Below, one piece after another: positions 26,483 through 36,110 of a stretch of 64,000 nt of DNA; positions within the stretch are counted from its first letter, which is position 1; the number at the start of each line of letters is the position of its first letter. Below the pieces are notes generated by a model. It ran no database searches and was not told the DNA's origin. It worked only from the letters and a program-made list of their open reading frames with translations. The position numbers and the translations under genes were made by a program. Source of the stretch: Hyphobacterium sp. CCMP332 (lineage in GTDB: Bacteria; Pseudomonadota; Alphaproteobacteria; Caulobacterales; Maricaulaceae); NCBI RefSeq assembly GCF_014323565.1, contig NZ_CP058669.1, positions 2,073,501-2,137,500 on the forward strand, in the 5' to 3' direction.

Positions 26483-27460
26483 TCAAGCCGCACGCGGTGA
26501 TTCCTCGAAGCCGCCCGCCACGCGCATGGCCTGCAAGGCCTCCTCGGCTGTGACTTGCGCCAGCACCGGTGCATGCAACAGAACCACCGGAGAGGCACCG
26601 CGCGGTGCCTTGAGCGCCGGATTTTCGCCATCAGGGTAGAGCGCAGCCGCAGGCGGTCCCGCTGCGACGAGGAGATGGATGAGATCGGTATCCTCGCCAA
26701 AGACAAAACGTGTCCGGCGCGCCAGTCCGGCCAGCTGAACCAGCTTGGCCTTGCCTGTGACGTCGCGGGAATTGGGGACGTTCTCGGACACAAAGCGCCC
26801 GACATCGCGCGCAGACGGCCCGCCCACAATCGCGGGCGTGATGCCCAGGTCGAGCAATGCCGCGGCCAGCGCCGCCCAGCGTTCCCGCGGCCAGCGCAGA
26901 TTGGCCTTCACTTCCTCACCGGCGGGGGCCAGCAGGGCAAAAGGACCATTGAGGCCGAAATATTCCGGCTCCAGCATGCGGGAGGTTCGGGCCAGATAAT
27001 CCACCCAGGACACATCCGGTGCCGGCGCTTCGCCGAGGCGATAATCCTCGCGGCCCAGGCCGGACCGTCCCAGCGCGACAGCCGCAGCTTCAACGGGATG
27101 AACCCCGTCCATCGGCCGCGGAGCCGCATCGATCCACTTGATTCTGGAAAACCGCAGCCCGCCCCTGATCCGGCGCGCATCGGCATCGCCCACAAGATCA
27201 TAGACATATTTGGGCTTGGTCACCTTGATCCGCTTCGAGGTCAGCTTGCCGGCCGGACCCGTCGCAGTGGCATCGGTTTCGATCTGGCTGAAATGCGGAC
27301 AGTGCTTCAGAAGCGCTTCATAGTCCGGCGCCGTCAGAAGGATCAGCCTGGCGCGCGGATGAGCTTCACGGATTCGCTGACACGAGGCCAGCCCGCGGAC
27401 GGTCGATGGCAGATCGCCCCACAAAAGGACGTAGATAATATCTTTGACCGCTTCGTTCAT
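26483..27460 (-). CDS. glycosyltransferase family 9 (heptosyltransferase-like)
   Basis: A 325-residue GT-B fold transferase. The N-terminal half has LLWGDLPSTVRGLASCQRIR and the C-terminal nucleotide-sugar half FALLAPAGEE, RWPRERWAALAAALLDLG, VGGPSARDV, GKAKLVQLAGL and FVFGEDTDLIHLLVAAGPP, the GT9 pattern. It lies 4 bp after the GT4 gene on the same strand, so the two act together, probably on lipopolysaccharide core or another envelope glycan. In heptosyltransferases the segment is usually GxDTGxxH; here GEDTDLIH keeps D, T and H but loses the second Gly. Confidence 0.82.
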   Translation of the reverse strand: MNEAVKDIIYVLLWGDLPSTVRGLASCQRIREAHPRARLILLTAPDYEALLKHCPHFSQIETDATATGPAGKLTSKRIKVTKPKYVYDLVGDADARRIRGGLRFSRIKWIDAAPRPMDGVHPVEAAAVALGRSGLGREDYRLGEAPAPDVSWVDYLARTSRMLEPEYFGLNGPFALLAPAGEEVKANLRWPRERWAALAAALLDLGITPAIVGGPSARDVGRFVSENVPNSRDVTGKAKLVQLAGLARRTRFVFGEDTDLIHLLVAAGPPAAALYPDGENPALKAPRGASPVVLLHAPVLAQVTAEEALQAMRVAGGFEESPRAA

Positions 27461-27464
27461 GCAC

Positions 27465-28595
27465 TCACTCTAGAAGCTCGCGATAGACCCGCAAGGTGGA
27501 AGTCTGCAAAGATGACACCGTGAAACGCTGCAAAACCCGTTGCCGCCCGGCCTGCCCCTTGGCCTGACGCGCGGCGATATCAAGCTCCATCGCGACTTGC
27601 AATGTTTTTGCCAGCGCCCCGGCATCCCCCGGAAGGGTTCGCCACCCGGTCACGCCGTCTTCCACCACCTCCCGCGCCCCACCATGATCGGCGACGATCA
27701 CCGGCAGGCCTGCCGCGCTCGCTTCAGCCGCCGTCCGCCCGAAGGCTTCCGGATCGGTCGACGGGTTCAGCGCGACATCAGCGAGGGAAAAGGCGGCCGG
27801 CATGTCGTTGCAATGACCGACGAGCCAGACAGTGTTTTCAAGCTCATGGCGGCCAATCAGCCATTCAATCTCTTCGCGATAGCCGGTGCGGCCCTGATCG
27901 CCGCCAACCAGTATCAGGACAGGGACATCCAGCCCCTCGGCCTTCATCCGGCCCAACGCCTCGATGGCGACCAGCTGGCCCTTCCACCGTGTCAGGCGGG
28001 CCGGCAGCACGGCAATAAACCGCCGCTCGGGCAACGCCCATTCAGTCGCGAGATCCCGCCCGCGCTGCCTGACCATTTCGGTCATCTCGAAACGGTCGAC
28101 ATCCACGCCGCGCGGAATGACGGTGATCGCCTCGGCGGGGAGGCCGTGCTCGGTGACAATATGGTCGCGAATGAATTCGGAATTGGCGATGACCCGATCA
28201 CCGCGCGCCATCACCGAATTGTAGAAACGTTTCAGGCCAGATTTCGCATTATAGGTGCCGTGATAGGTCGTCACGAATTTCGCATTCGTGCCTTGCACGG
28301 CCCGCAAGGCCGACCAGGCCGGAGCGCGCGAACGCGCATGGACGATATCAATATTGCGAGCATTGATCAGCGCCTTCAGGCGGGACGCATTATTCAGCAG
28401 GGTAAAGAGATTTTTCGACGCCAGCGGCAGGCGGATCAGCTCGCCGCCCACCGCCGCCAATTCCGCCTCCATGGCGCCGCCTTCACTCGCCACCAGCGCC
28501 TCATGCCCGTCACGGACCAGCGCTTGTGCGACCTCGATCGTGGTGCGTTCCGCCCCGCCGGTTTCCAGACCGGGAATGACCTGCAGCACTTTCAT
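27465..28595 (-). CDS. glycosyltransferase family 4
   Basis: A 376-residue GT-B retaining glycosyltransferase. Start MKVLQVIPGLETGGAERTTI is the typical GT4 N-terminus; the donor-binding half has VLPARLTRWKGQ, GGDQGRTGYREE, and PEAFGRTAAEASAAGLPVI, the E-x7-E motif region. The ATG at 28595 is preceded by AGGAGAA. It is followed by a GT9 gene 4 bp downstream; together they probably extend lipopolysaccharide or capsule. The divergent neighbour is an alpha/beta hydrolase. Confidence 0.9.
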   Translation of the reverse strand: MKVLQVIPGLETGGAERTTIEVAQALVRDGHEALVASEGGAMEAELAAVGGELIRLPLASKNLFTLLNNASRLKALINARNIDIVHARSRAPAWSALRAVQGTNAKFVTTYHGTYNAKSGLKRFYNSVMARGDRVIANSEFIRDHIVTEHGLPAEAITVIPRGVDVDRFEMTEMVRQRGRDLATEWALPERRFIAVLPARLTRWKGQLVAIEALGRMKAEGLDVPVLILVGGDQGRTGYREEIEWLIGRHELENTVWLVGHCNDMPAAFSLADVALNPSTDPEAFGRTAAEASAAGLPVIVADHGGAREVVEDGVTGWRTLPGDAGALAKTLQVAMELDIAARQAKGQAGRQRVLQRFTVSSLQTSTLRVYRELLE

Positions 28596-28683
28596 CGAGG
28601 CGTCGTTCTCCTGTTGCCGGTCTTGACCCGCGTGTCCGGATTGCGGGAAAGATGCCACCATCTTGTTTCACAGGACTTAAACC

Positions 28684-29460
28684 ATGACAAACTCGCCGGA
28701 CATTCAGTTTCTGTACCGCGGCGATGGCGAGAAAATCGCCTTCGTCCGGCAGGCGGCACAGCCGGGAAAAGCCAGCCTGGTCTGGCTCGGCGGTTTCAAG
28801 TCCGACATGGGCGGCACCAAGGTCATGGCGCTGGACGCCTGGGCGAAAGCCACCGGGCGCGGCCTTTTGCGCTTCGACTATTATGGGCATGGTGCCTCTT
28901 CCGGTGATTTCGAGGACGGCACGATTGGCCGCTGGCGCGAGGATGCGCTGGCCATCATCGACGCCCTGACCGATGGCCCGCAAATCCTCGTCGGTTCCTC
29001 CATGGGCGGCTGGATCAGCCTGCTGACGGCTAGGGAACGGGCAGGGCGCATTAGCGCCATGCTGCTGATTGCGCCGGCACCGGATTTCACGTCCGAACTG
29101 ATGTGGCCGGGCTTTTCAGACGAAGTGCGCCACACGATTGAGACAACCGGGCGGTTTGAAGAGCCCTCTCCCTATGACGACGAGGTTTTCATCGTCACGA
29201 AAAAACTGATCGAGGACGGAAAGAACTGGTCGGTTCTGGGCAAGCCAATCCCCTTTGACGGGCCGGTTCGTATTCTTCAGGGCATGCTGGATGACAGCGT
29301 GCCGTGGGAACATGCGCGCAAATGCGTCGATGTCCTGACCAGCCAGGACATCGTCTTCACCCTGATCAAGAATGGCGATCACCGCCTGTCGTCCGGCCCG
29401 GAGCTGGCGCGCCTGATCTCGACCGCAGAAGCGCTCGCGGCTCAGATCGAGGCGTCGTAA
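28684..29460 (+). CDS. alpha/beta hydrolase (ABHD10-like esterase)
   Basis: A 258-residue hydrolase. It shows a nucleophile elbow GSSMGG with Ser106, oxyanion-region LGGFKSDM, an acid in GMLDDSVPW and the catalytic His of NGDHRLS. The layout and the RFDYYGHGASSG stretch recall the ABHD10/acyl-thioesterase group that removes acyl chains from proteins or glucuronides; this subgroup is inference. It overlaps the convergent NAD(P)-binding protein gene by 19 bp. Confidence 0.83.
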   Translation: MTNSPDIQFLYRGDGEKIAFVRQAAQPGKASLVWLGGFKSDMGGTKVMALDAWAKATGRGLLRFDYYGHGASSGDFEDGTIGRWREDALAIIDALTDGPQILVGSSMGGWISLLTARERAGRISAMLLIAPAPDFTSELMWPGFSDEVRHTIETTGRFEEPSPYDDEVFIVTKKLIEDGKNWSVLGKPIPFDGPVRILQGMLDDSVPWEHARKCVDVLTSQDIVFTLIKNGDHRLSSGPELARLISTAEALAAQIEAS

Positions 29461-30296
29461 ATCGCCTGCAATCCCTTGCGATAATCTGGATATTTTAGCG
29501 TCCAGCCGAGCGCCGCGCGCGTGGCCTCGCTGGAAACACGCCGCGAGGACGAGAAAAAGCTGCGCATCATCGCGCTCATCCCGGCGGAGTTGAAATCCTC
29601 AATGGGCGGCGGGTCAACGCCGAGTAATTCGGCGGCAAAAGCCGTCACATCGGCCTGCGGGGCGGGCATCTCGTCGGCCAGATTGAACGGACCGGCAACA
29701 TCGGGCCGGGCAATGGACGCCATCAACGCTGCCGCGATATCGTCAACATGAATGCGCGAAAAGACCTGCCCCGGCTTGACGATACGCCGGGCCGTGCCGG
29801 CTGTGACCCTGTCCAGCGCCGAGCGCCCCGGGCCATATATTCCCGACAGACGGAAAATCCGTGTCCTGTCCGATCGGGCTTGCCAGGCCTGCTCCGCTTC
29901 CAGCCGCCGCATCGAGCGGGCTTCAGCCGGATCCGGCGGCGTCGCCTCGGTCACCCAGCCGCCCTGCGCATCGCCATAAACGCCCGTGGTCGAGAGATAT
30001 CCGAGCCAGTCCAGTGCGGAGAAATCCACATCCCCGCCCAGTGCCTCCAGCACCGGATCTCCGCCTCCGCCAGGTGGCACCGATACCAGAATATGCGAAG
30101 CAGCGGCCATCGCCTCGTGCAACTCATCGACCGCCGGGTCAATCAGCGGCGTCACGCCCAGCGCGCGCATTTCATTCGACTTTTCAATGGACCGGCTGGT
30201 CCCGGCAAGCTGAAAGCCTGCGGCCCGAAGATGCGGAGCCGTGGCTTTTGCGACATAGCCGAAACCCAATAGCAAGGCGGAGCGGGTGTGTGACAT
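29442..30296 (-). CDS. NAD(P)-binding SDR-type epimerase/reductase (YeeZ-like)
   Basis: A 284-residue extended Rossmann-fold protein. The glycine-rich loop is LLGFGYVAKA, less canonical than GxxGxxG, and is followed by VSVPPGGGGD, YLSTTGVYGD and FRLSGIYGPGRS, the YeeZ/SDR family pattern. The ATG at 30296 gives MSHTRSALLLG; a TTG nine bases upstream is possible. Substrate unknown. It is convergent with the hydrolase and divergent from the TPR gene. Confidence 0.8.
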   Translation of the reverse strand: MSHTRSALLLGFGYVAKATAPHLRAAGFQLAGTSRSIEKSNEMRALGVTPLIDPAVDELHEAMAAASHILVSVPPGGGGDPVLEALGGDVDFSALDWLGYLSTTGVYGDAQGGWVTEATPPDPAEARSMRRLEAEQAWQARSDRTRIFRLSGIYGPGRSALDRVTAGTARRIVKPGQVFSRIHVDDIAAALMASIARPDVAGPFNLADEMPAPQADVTAFAAELLGVDPPPIEDFNSAGMSAMMRSFFSSSRRVSSEATRAALGWTLKYPDYRKGLQAIYDASI

Positions 30297-30355
30297 GGAC
30301 GTCAATCTACCGCCCGCCTATGGTAGGTCCAGTGGGCATACGGGAGCTTATCGAC

Positions 30356-31009
30356 ATGAAGCGTCTTCTTTTTGCAGCTGCGGCAAGCGTGGCCTTTACC
30401 TCTATGGCATTTGCACAGGCACGTGATCATGACCGCTACGAAGCCTGCCTCAGTGGCGTGGAAGCCAATCCGGACGCTGCCTATGAAGAAGCGCTCGCCT
30501 GGCGGTTTGAAGGCGGCGGCTGGCCGGCCCGTCATTGCGTGGCGCGCGCGCTGATTGCACTTGGCGAGGAAGCCGAAGGTGCATTCCGCCTTCAGGCGCT
30601 GGCCGAAGCCCCCGATGGGGGCCCCGCAGCCATGAAAGTACTCTATCTGGCCGAGGCCGGCGAAGCCTGGATGTCCAGTGGTCATCCCGAAGAAGCCCGC
30701 CGCGTCTATTCCCGCGCCGTCGAATTCTCCCCGCAATCGGCTCCGCTCTGGCTGGGCCGCGCCCGCGCCGCGGCGGAGATGGGCGAATGGGCAGCGGTCG
30801 AGGCCGATGCCGCACAGGCCATTTCCCATGAGCCACAAAATTTCGAGGGCTGGCGCACCCGCGCTCAGGCGCGTCTGGAGCTCGGCGATCTTGATGCTGC
30901 CGAAGCCGACATGCAGCGCGCCCTGTCACTGACGACAACGGATGAAGAGACGGTCTCTGTCCTCCTCATCCGTGGCCATATCAACGAGGCTCGACGGACG
31001 GGGGGTTAG
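30356..31009 (+). CDS. periplasmic TPR-repeat protein
   Basis: A 217-residue protein with a Sec signal peptide (ending SMAFAQA near residue 22) and four to five tetratricopeptide units (for example AGEAWMSSGHPEEARRVYSR, APLWLGRARAAAEMG, FEGWRTRAQARLELGDL). TPRs are scaffolds for protein contacts; the partner is not visible. The ATG at 30356 is the only start that is followed directly by the signal peptide. The stop overlaps that of the convergent DUF885 gene by TTAG. Confidence 0.83.
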   Translation: MKRLLFAAAASVAFTSMAFAQARDHDRYEACLSGVEANPDAAYEEALAWRFEGGGWPARHCVARALIALGEEAEGAFRLQALAEAPDGGPAAMKVLYLAEAGEAWMSSGHPEEARRVYSRAVEFSPQSAPLWLGRARAAAEMGEWAAVEADAAQAISHEPQNFEGWRTRAQARLELGDLDAAEADMQRALSLTTTDEETVSVLLIRGHINEARRTGG

Positions 31010-32769
31010 TCCTCCGCCGCGCCGTCCTCCCCGGCTTCTGCCTCTTCCAGCGTCGCTTCGATCCAGGCCATGGTCCGGTTTTCGAGATAGCCCAGCGGCA
31101 CGGCGCCTTCGCTCAGCAGCTCGTCATGGAAATCGCGGATGTCGAAATGCTCGCCCAGCCGTGTCTCGGCCCGCTGGCGCAGATCCCGCATCAGCAATTC
31201 GCCGGTCTTGTAGGCCAGCGCCTGGCCCGGCCATGAGATATAGCGCGAGACTTCGGTGCGGATATTGTGCGGCGCGAGAGCGGAATTTTCGAGGAAGCAG
31301 GCCTCGGCCTGATCCCGCGTCCAGCCCATATAATGGATGCCGGTGTCGACGACGAGACGGCAGGCGCGCCACATCTCGTAGGTCAGGCGGCCAAACTGGT
31401 CATAGGGCGTGGAATACATGCCCATCTCTTCCGCCAGGAATTCCGTATAGAGCCCCCAGCCCTCGCCAAAGGCGGTGATATAGGTGTTGCGGCGAAACGC
31501 CGGCACATCTTCCAGCTCTTGTGCCAGCGCGATCTGGTGATGGTGGCCCGGCACGGCCTCGTGCACGGTCAGGGCCGGCAGATTATAGAGCGGACGCTGC
31601 GAGAGATTATAGGTATTGACCATGTATCCCCCGGCCACGCCATTCTCCAGCGATCCCGGCCAGTAGCGGCCCGTCGTATAGGTCGGCGCAATCGAGGCCG
31701 GCACCGGACGCACGCCGTAAGGCAGGCGCGGCAGACGGCCAAAGAAGCGCGGCATGGCATCATCGGCCCGCTTGGCCAGCCATGAGGCATACATCATCAG
31801 CTCTTCTTCGCTCTCCGCATAGAATTGCGGGTCGGTCCGCATGAAGTTCAGGAATTCGGCAAATGTGCCGTCAAACCCGACCTCCTCGATGATGGCTTCC
31901 ATCTCCGAGCGGATCCGCGCCACTTCGGCGAGACCGCGCTGATGGACTTCCTCTGGAGAGGTATCCAGCGTGGTGTGGTAACGCACCAGCGCCTGGTATT
32001 GCGCGCGGCCGTCCGGCACCGAGGAAATGCCCAGCTCTGTCCGCGCCGCCGGCACGTATTCTTCGTCCATGAAGTCGAGCAGCGCCTGATAGGCCGGCAG
32101 GACATGATCGGCGACCGCCGCCTCGGCCTCGGCGCGCAGACGCGCCCGCTCGGCGTCCGGCACGCTGGCCGGCAGGGCGTCGATCGGCTCCACCATGCCG
32201 GTTTCTTCAACGCTCATGGCGGCAATCGCCGCAATCTGGTCGCGGACGCCGCCGATGATATTGGCGGGCTGGGTATAGCCAGCCTCTATGCCTTCACGCA
32301 TCCAGTAGATGTTTTCATCCAGATAACGCGGCAGATCTTCCAGCCGGGCAATCCAGTTTTCCGCCGCCTCGACATTGCGGGGACGAGTGGAGGAGGCGAC
32401 ATAGAGCGGGGTCGAGAAGAAGCCGCTATCATTGGAGAAGGGTGCGCGCTGCATGTCGAATTGCGCGAGCTCGACGCGGAAGCGCAGGAGATAATCCAGC
32501 GTCGCGAAATTGACGATCTCGCCGGCGGGCAGATTGTTTTCGTCAATCGCTTCCAGCCGGTCCAGGAACACCATATCCGCGGCCCGGTCCTCGGCATATC
32601 GTTCCGGCGAGAGATCACCCCAGCGTCCGGCGGCGTCCGGATTCTCATCCGGATCATCGCGGTTTTCATGCGCCTCGAAATCGGCAATCAGCGATTGGAA
32701 GTCTTCGGCATCATCCGCAAGAACGGGTGCCGAAAAAAGCAGGCCTGAAATCAGAAGGGCACGCAGCAT
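31006..32769 (-). CDS. DUF885 family zinc metallopeptidase-like protein, exported
   Basis: A 587-residue protein with a signal peptide (about 1-18). The DUF885 family contains HExxH-type peptidases; here the motif HEAVPGHH at about residue 402 is the metal site with HExxxGHH, and GEGWGLYTEF lies about 30 residues later with a possible third ligand. Location is periplasmic or outer-membrane associated. Substrate unknown; members are thought to be peptidases. The neighbour on the same strand is an SDR about 60 bp upstream. Confidence 0.87.
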   Translation of the reverse strand: MLRALLISGLLFSAPVLADDAEDFQSLIADFEAHENRDDPDENPDAAGRWGDLSPERYAEDRAADMVFLDRLEAIDENNLPAGEIVNFATLDYLLRFRVELAQFDMQRAPFSNDSGFFSTPLYVASSTRPRNVEAAENWIARLEDLPRYLDENIYWMREGIEAGYTQPANIIGGVRDQIAAIAAMSVEETGMVEPIDALPASVPDAERARLRAEAEAAVADHVLPAYQALLDFMDEEYVPAARTELGISSVPDGRAQYQALVRYHTTLDTSPEEVHQRGLAEVARIRSEMEAIIEEVGFDGTFAEFLNFMRTDPQFYAESEEELMMYASWLAKRADDAMPRFFGRLPRLPYGVRPVPASIAPTYTTGRYWPGSLENGVAGGYMVNTYNLSQRPLYNLPALTVHEAVPGHHHQIALAQELEDVPAFRRNTYITAFGEGWGLYTEFLAEEMGMYSTPYDQFGRLTYEMWRACRLVVDTGIHYMGWTRDQAEACFLENSALAPHNIRTEVSRYISWPGQALAYKTGELLMRDLRQRAETRLGEHFDIRDFHDELLSEGAVPLGYLENRTMAWIEATLEEAEAGEDGAAED

Positions 32770-32827
32770 GTCTCTCTCCCCGAGTGTTCGCCGGAGAGAC
32801 TAGACCAGATTCTTCAGATGTCAGCCC

Positions 32828-33712
32828 TTAGTCGCGCTTCAGGTCTTCCGGACGCAGGGCCAGGCGCTTGATGACCTGCTTGTCGACGAATTCTTCCGGC
32901 AGAAGGCGCGGCATGGTCCAGTTTTCAAACCGCTGCGGCACTTCCGCATAGCGGTTCTTCGGCTTTGGCGCGGTCAGGCAGAAATGCACACGCTCGCCGA
33001 TCTGGCGGGGCGGCAGGCCTTTCGGGCCGCGATCCAGCATCCAGTGAAACACCCGCTCCATGGATTTGATGTAATCGGTGTGGCGGTATTTATCGAGCTC
33101 GCTGGTATCATCCGCCTTGTCCCAGATCGGCGTGGCGACCGCCCCCGGCCCGATGATGTGAACGCCGATGCCATAAAGCGCCAATTCCTTGCGCAGGGAT
33201 TTCGACAGGCCTTCCAACGCGTGTTTGGACGCGGCATAGGGCCCGACAAAGGGCATGCCCATTTTCCCGGCGACAGACGACATGGTGACGACCCGGCCCG
33301 GCTTTCCGGTGAGGGTCTTGTCCGCGCCCAGAAGCGGGCCGAAGGCCTGCACCGTGCGCACCACGCCCAGCACATTGATGTTCAGCTGGGTTTCAAATTC
33401 CTCGACCGGAATGTGCAGGATCGGCCCGGTCACCGCGACACCGGCATTGCAGACCAGGCCTTGCAGCGTCTTTCCGCCCAGCGCCTCGCGTACCTTTTCC
33501 CCCGCCGCATTCATGGAGGCCGAATCCGTTACTTCCATTTTCAGCGGCGTGACGCTGTCACCGAATTCCTGGCTCAGCCGCGCGGCATCCTCATCCTTGC
33601 GCACCCCGGCAAAGACATGAAAGCCGTTCTCGATCAGCACTTGCGTCGTCGCATGACCGATCCCGGTTGAGGCTCCGGTGACAACGGCGGCGGGTTTGGT
33701 GAGGGTGGTCAT
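32828..33712 (-). CDS. short-chain dehydrogenase/reductase
   Basis: A 294-residue classical SDR. TGASTGIG (about 13-20) binds the dinucleotide, NAGVAVTG follows, Ser in SSVAGKMG and YAASK give the catalytic Ser-Tyr-Lys. The C-terminal extension after PTxIWDKADD is about 60 residues longer than minimal SDRs and resembles retinol/17-beta-hydroxysteroid dehydrogenase-like members. The Ser-x12-Tyr-x3-Lys spacing is standard. Substrate unknown. Confidence 0.88.
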   Translation of the reverse strand: MTTLTKPAAVVTGASTGIGHATTQVLIENGFHVFAGVRKDEDAARLSQEFGDSVTPLKMEVTDSASMNAAGEKVREALGGKTLQGLVCNAGVAVTGPILHIPVEEFETQLNINVLGVVRTVQAFGPLLGADKTLTGKPGRVVTMSSVAGKMGMPFVGPYAASKHALEGLSKSLRKELALYGIGVHIIGPGAVATPIWDKADDTSELDKYRHTDYIKSMERVFHWMLDRGPKGLPPRQIGERVHFCLTAPKPKNRYAEVPQRFENWTMPRLLPEEFVDKQVIKRLALRPEDLKRD

Positions 33713-33827
33713 GGCGTGAGGTCTCCCTTTGGTTATCCCTGTTTACGCATAACATGGGCGCAAGGATTGCTTTTGACGAATCCGGCACACAGGCTAACGT
33801 GATCGGAACGCTTTGGGAGGGGCCATC

Positions 33828-35219
33828 ATGATCATTCGTACACTCACACTCGCTGTCAGTCTGACACTCACCGGCACGGCCATGGCGCAGGAGCGTCAGG
33901 CGCTGGTCGGTGGTACTTTGCTGGATGGCAATGGCGGCCCGCCCATCCGCAATTCCGTCATTCTGGTCGAGGATGACCGCATCACCGCCGTCGGCAATCA
34001 GGATTCGCTGATCGTGCCGGAAGGCTACGAGATCATCTCCACCGAAGGCATGACGGTCCTGCCCGGATTGTGGGAGATGCACGCCCATCTGATGCTGACC
34101 GGCCATGCCGATTACGATCACTGGCACCCCACCTATGCCGACCGCATGGAAGACGAGATCATGCCCGCCTCGGCGGTCCAGCTCCTGCTGGCCGGCGTCA
34201 CCACGGCGCGCGATCTCGGCGCACCGCTCGACATCAGCCTTTCGATCCGCGACCGCATCAATTCCGGCGAACTGCCCGGCCCGCGCCTGTTCGTCTCCGG
34301 CCCCTTCATCCAGCACCGCACCCGCCCCGGCGCCGAGCATTACCGTTGGGGCATTGAGGGCGAGCGCGAAGCCCGCGCCCGCGTCAATGAACTCGCCGAT
34401 GCCGGCGTGGATGTTATCAAGCTGATTGATCAGGACGAAATGACGCTGGCCGAAGCCCGCGCTGTCGTCGATCAGGCGCATCAGCGCGGCCTGACCGTGG
34501 TGGCCCACTCCCATCGCCCGAATGAAATCCTGCGCGGTCTGGAAATCGGCGTCGATAATTTCGAACATACCGGGCTGACAACCGCACCGGCATATCCCGA
34601 TCATGTCATCGACGCGCTGGTCGCCCGCACCGCCCGCGGCCGCATCAGCGGCGGGCCGCTCTTCTGGACGCCGACCATTGAAGGCCTGTGGAATTACGAG
34701 CGCACACGCGACAATCCCGAACGTCTGGACAATACCTGCTGGCATCGCGGCCTGCAGCCCGACACCATTGCCGACATTGCCGCCTCTCTGGAACATGTCG
34801 ACCAGCTGGAATACATGCAGCTCACACCGCTGCGCCGCCCGACCCTGCAGCGCAAATTCGAGCAATTGCGCGAAGCTGGTGTGGTCATGCTGGTCGGCAC
34901 GGATTCGGGCATCCCGACCAAATTCCATTGCCAGTCGACCTGGAATGAAATCGATGTCTGGACCCGCGAGCTGGACGTGCCGGTTATGGATGTCATCCGC
35001 TCGGCCACCTACTGGCCGTCCGTCCTGATGGGCGTGCAGGATCAATGGGGCCGCATTCAGGAAGGCCAGTATGCCGACATCATCGCCGTGGATGGCGATC
35101 TTCTCACCTATCCCAGCCTCCTCCAGAATGTCGATTTCGTGATGAAGGGCGGCGTGGTTTACGTTGAAGACGGCAATGTCAACGAGGAGCGATTGCCGGA
35201 ATCGCTGAGGATGGATTGA
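33828..35219 (+). CDS. exported amidohydrolase
   Basis: A 463-residue metal-dependent hydrolase with a signal peptide (ending TAMAQE, about residue 20). The metal motif LPGLWEMHAHLM, the central HSHRP histidines, the His of FEHTGL and VGTDSG provide the binuclear site of the amidohydrolase superfamily; the closest pattern is imidazolonepropionase/prolidase-like family proteins in the periplasm. The ATG at 33828 has a GGGAGGGG upstream. Substrate unknown. It reads alone, divergent from the SDR and just upstream of sdhC on the same strand. Confidence 0.87.
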   Translation: MIIRTLTLAVSLTLTGTAMAQERQALVGGTLLDGNGGPPIRNSVILVEDDRITAVGNQDSLIVPEGYEIISTEGMTVLPGLWEMHAHLMLTGHADYDHWHPTYADRMEDEIMPASAVQLLLAGVTTARDLGAPLDISLSIRDRINSGELPGPRLFVSGPFIQHRTRPGAEHYRWGIEGEREARARVNELADAGVDVIKLIDQDEMTLAEARAVVDQAHQRGLTVVAHSHRPNEILRGLEIGVDNFEHTGLTTAPAYPDHVIDALVARTARGRISGGPLFWTPTIEGLWNYERTRDNPERLDNTCWHRGLQPDTIADIAASLEHVDQLEYMQLTPLRRPTLQRKFEQLREAGVVMLVGTDSGIPTKFHCQSTWNEIDVWTRELDVPVMDVIRSATYWPSVLMGVQDQWGRIQEGQYADIIAVDGDLLTYPSLLQNVDFVMKGGVVYVEDGNVNEERLPESLRMD

Positions 35220-35305
35220 CCACAAGCGCATCCCCGCGTTGACCAAGAGCCGACGCGGCTTATTGTCTGCGTCGAAACGGGCTTTGTCTGATCAGGGAAA
35301 TCCAA

Positions 35306-35710
35306 ATGGCCAGCGGAAATACCGATACACGGCCGCTTTCGCCGCATCTTCAGGTGTGGCGTTGGCATCCGACCATGCTGTCGTCCATCCTTCACCGGGT
35401 CTCCGGCATCGGAAATTATCTTGGCGCGCTGGCGCTGACGGTCTGGCTGGTCATGCTGGCCACAGGCACGGAAGGCAGTGTCGCCTTCCTGTTTGACGGC
35501 CCGATGCTGTGGGTGACGCGCTTCGGCCTGATCCTTCTGACCTGGTCGGTCAGCTTTCACTTCCTCAATGGCATCCGCCATCTGGTCTGGGATGCGGGCA
35601 AGGGGTTTGATCCGAAAGGCTCCAACCAGCGCTCGGTCCTGATCATCGTCTTTTCCTTTGTCCTGCCGGCCCTTCTCTGGGGCTTTGCCCTGACGGGAGG
35701 CGCATCATGA
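35306..35710 (+). CDS. sdhC: succinate dehydrogenase cytochrome b556 subunit SdhC
   Basis: A 134-residue membrane anchor with three transmembrane helices. [23 protein letters not shown] (quinone-site Ser and Arg) and the heme-ligand His in [13 protein letters not shown] are typical of SdhC. It anchors the flavoprotein and iron-sulfur subunits and binds quinone and heme b. First gene of sdhCDA; it overlaps sdhD by ATGA. Confidence 0.95.
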   Translation: MASGNTDTRPLSPHLQVWRWHPTMLSSILHRVSGIGNYLGALALTVWLVMLATGTEGSVAFLFDGPMLWVTRFGLILLTWSVSFHFLNGIRHLVWDAGKGFDPKGSNQRSVLIIVFSFVLPALLWGFALTGGAS

Positions 35711-36090
35711 AATCGATGATGACCCCCGCCAAGCGCACCAACCGCCTCGGCTCTGCCAAATCCGGCACGCATCACTTCATCACCCAGCGCGTCAGTGCCA
35801 TTGCGCTGGTGATCGCCCTGCCAATCTTTGTGATCGCCTTCACCTTTTCGGGCGCTCCAGATGCGGACGCGTCGCGCGCCTTTTTCGGCTCGGCCTTTGG
35901 CGCGCTGATCACGCTGATCACAATGATTGCGACGCTTTATCACATGCGGCTGGGTTTGCAGGTCGTGATCGAGGACTACATCCACGAAGCAGGGCTGAAA
36001 TTCACCCTGCTGATCGCAAATACGCTGATCACTTATGGACTGATGCTGGCGGGTGCCTACGCGCTGATCCGCCTCGCGCTGGCCGGCTGA
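35707..36090 (+). CDS. sdhD: succinate dehydrogenase membrane anchor SdhD
   Basis: A 127-residue membrane protein with three helices. [16 protein letters not shown] and [22 protein letters not shown] are conserved; the His in YHMRLG is the likely second heme ligand. Together with SdhC it forms the quinone-reducing anchor of complex II. It overlaps sdhC by 4 bp, and sdhA follows after 20 bp. Confidence 0.94.
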   Translation: MKSMMTPAKRTNRLGSAKSGTHHFITQRVSAIALVIALPIFVIAFTFSGAPDADASRAFFGSAFGALITLITMIATLYHMRLGLQVVIEDYIHEAGLKFTLLIANTLITYGLMLAGAYALIRLALAG

Positions 36091-36110
36091 TACGGGAAGA
36101 AGAGAGACAC

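Noticed and set aside
29861-30355. N-terminal extension of the TPR protein by a longer frame
   Set aside because: The extension is Pro/Arg/Ser-rich and antisense to the SDR-type gene; the signal peptide begins at 30356.
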